Part shown: positions 22,769-22,942 of the stretch, one piece after another
How positions within the stretch are numbered: the stretch's first letter is position 1
Layout: every line of letters begins with the position of its first letter
Assembly: GCA_031263265.1 (NCBI GenBank)
Contig: JAISGE010000184.1
Coordinates: forward strand, 1-22,942
Length of the DNA stretch: 22,942 nt
Source of the DNA: Treponema sp.
GTDB lineage: Bacteria; Spirochaetota; Spirochaetia; Treponematales; Breznakiellaceae
Direction: 5' to 3'
Position numbers and translations under genes: made by a program
Notes under the pieces: generated by a model
Database searches by the model: none
What the model saw: the letters and a program-made list of their open reading frames with translations, nothing else
Told to the model about the DNA's origin: nothing

Positions 22769-22798
22769 TTGACAAATGAAGCGATAATATACTAAAAT
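22769..22798 (+). promoter_or_regulatory. promoter for the truncated gene at the right edge
   Basis: TTGACA (22769-22774), 18-bp spacer and TAAAAT (22793-22798) predict a start near 22805, about 20 bases before the ATG at 22826. The leader is almost only the ribosome site. Confidence 0.6.
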
Positions 22799-22825
22799 AG
22801 GTTAAACTTTTAAAGGAGGCTGAAA

Positions 22826-22942
22826 ATGGCTGTATTTGAATTTACGACAAAATATTTTGGCAACATTGCTATAGATGTAGATGAAAATGGACACGGAAAT
22901 ACTGATGTAAACTATAAAAATCAAAACATAAACATATTTTTT
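22826..22942 (+). CDS. partial CDS, DUF2004-like small protein (cut by window end)
   Basis: The first 39 codons of a gene are visible, with a near-perfect ribosome site aaggagg (22813-22819) seven to eight bases before ATG. The peptide MAVFEFTTKYFGNIAIDVD continues with DVNYKNQNINIFF. A hydrophobic 'YFG.I.ID' start followed by a short strand 'V.Y..Q.I.I' recalls DUF2004-type proteins, several of which occur among immunity-like genes; this is a weak family guess from a fragment. It is AT-rich like the TPR gene and the right flank in general. Confidence 0.7.
   Translation, partial: MAVFEFTTKYFGNIAIDVDENGHGNTDVNYKNQNINIFF

Noticed and set aside
1..22942. CRISPR array, tRNA or rRNA genes, prophage or complete insertion sequence
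   Set aside because: No regularly spaced repeats, no cloverleaf-like sequence, no rRNA-like stretches and no integrase or intact transposase were seen on either strand.

Overview
The window reads like chromosomal DNA of a spirochaete of the Treponema group. This is inferred from overall gene style: a potABCD operon with GTG starts and GTGA overlaps, a spirochaete-type phosphofructokinase, several exported TPR proteins, and a degenerate IS1-family element with the LEIDEFWTYVG motif. No rRNA or tRNA is present to prove it. Most genes are moderate in G+C. Two zones are clearly more AT-rich and look accessory: about 1.68-3.04 kb and 21.36-22.94 kb.

Layout. (1) 0.1-1.2 kb: an exported TPR-like protein on the minus strand. 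(2) 1.28-3.0 kb: an IS1-type transposase remnant, then a promoter preceded by 10-bp phased repeats, then a two-gene cassette of a 65-aa protein and a 256-aa protein carrying HEACH, a zinc-metalloprotease-like motif. (3) 3.0-4.9 kb: a YifB/ComM-type AAA+ ATPase and a small YdbC/PC4-like protein. (4) 5.05-6.29 kb: a tight cluster of a ThiS-like sulfur carrier ending GG-SLW, a JAMM metalloprotease, and a precorrin-2 dehydrogenase. This resembles the HcyS/HcyD protein-thiocarboxylate route to homocysteine known from Wolinella, joined to siroheme (sulfite reductase) supply. (5) 6.35-9.0 kb: an exported hypothetical protein, an M24 metallopeptidase and an NrnA-type DHH phosphoesterase. (6) 9.2-13.3 kb: the polyamine ABC transporter potABCD. 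(7) 13.4-14.3 kb, minus strand: slyX and a DJ-1/PfpI protein, separated from potD by a strong shared hairpin terminator. (8) 14.4-18.0 kb: phosphofructokinase, a LarA-like (nickel-pincer) racemase homologue and a polytopic membrane protein. (9) 18.0-20.3 kb, minus strand: a DUF4198/NikK-like periplasmic protein, EcfT and EcfA. This is a nickel/cobalt-type ECF transporter lacking its substrate-binding S component here. (10) 20.5-22.4 kb, minus strand: a DUF72 protein and a very AT-rich TPR protein. (11) 22.4-22.94 kb: a gene fragment, then a promoter and the first 39 codons of a gene cut by the window edge.

How the genes fit together. Two metabolic themes stand out. One is sulfur assimilation through a protein thiocarboxylate (carrier, processing protease, siroheme synthesis). 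The other is possible nickel use (Ni/Co-type transporter parts lying about 1 kb from a LarA homologue whose known relatives need a nickel-pincer cofactor). The most novel-looking item is the small-protein/HExxH-protein cassette beside the IS1 remnant. No CRISPR array, prophage or complete mobile element is visible.
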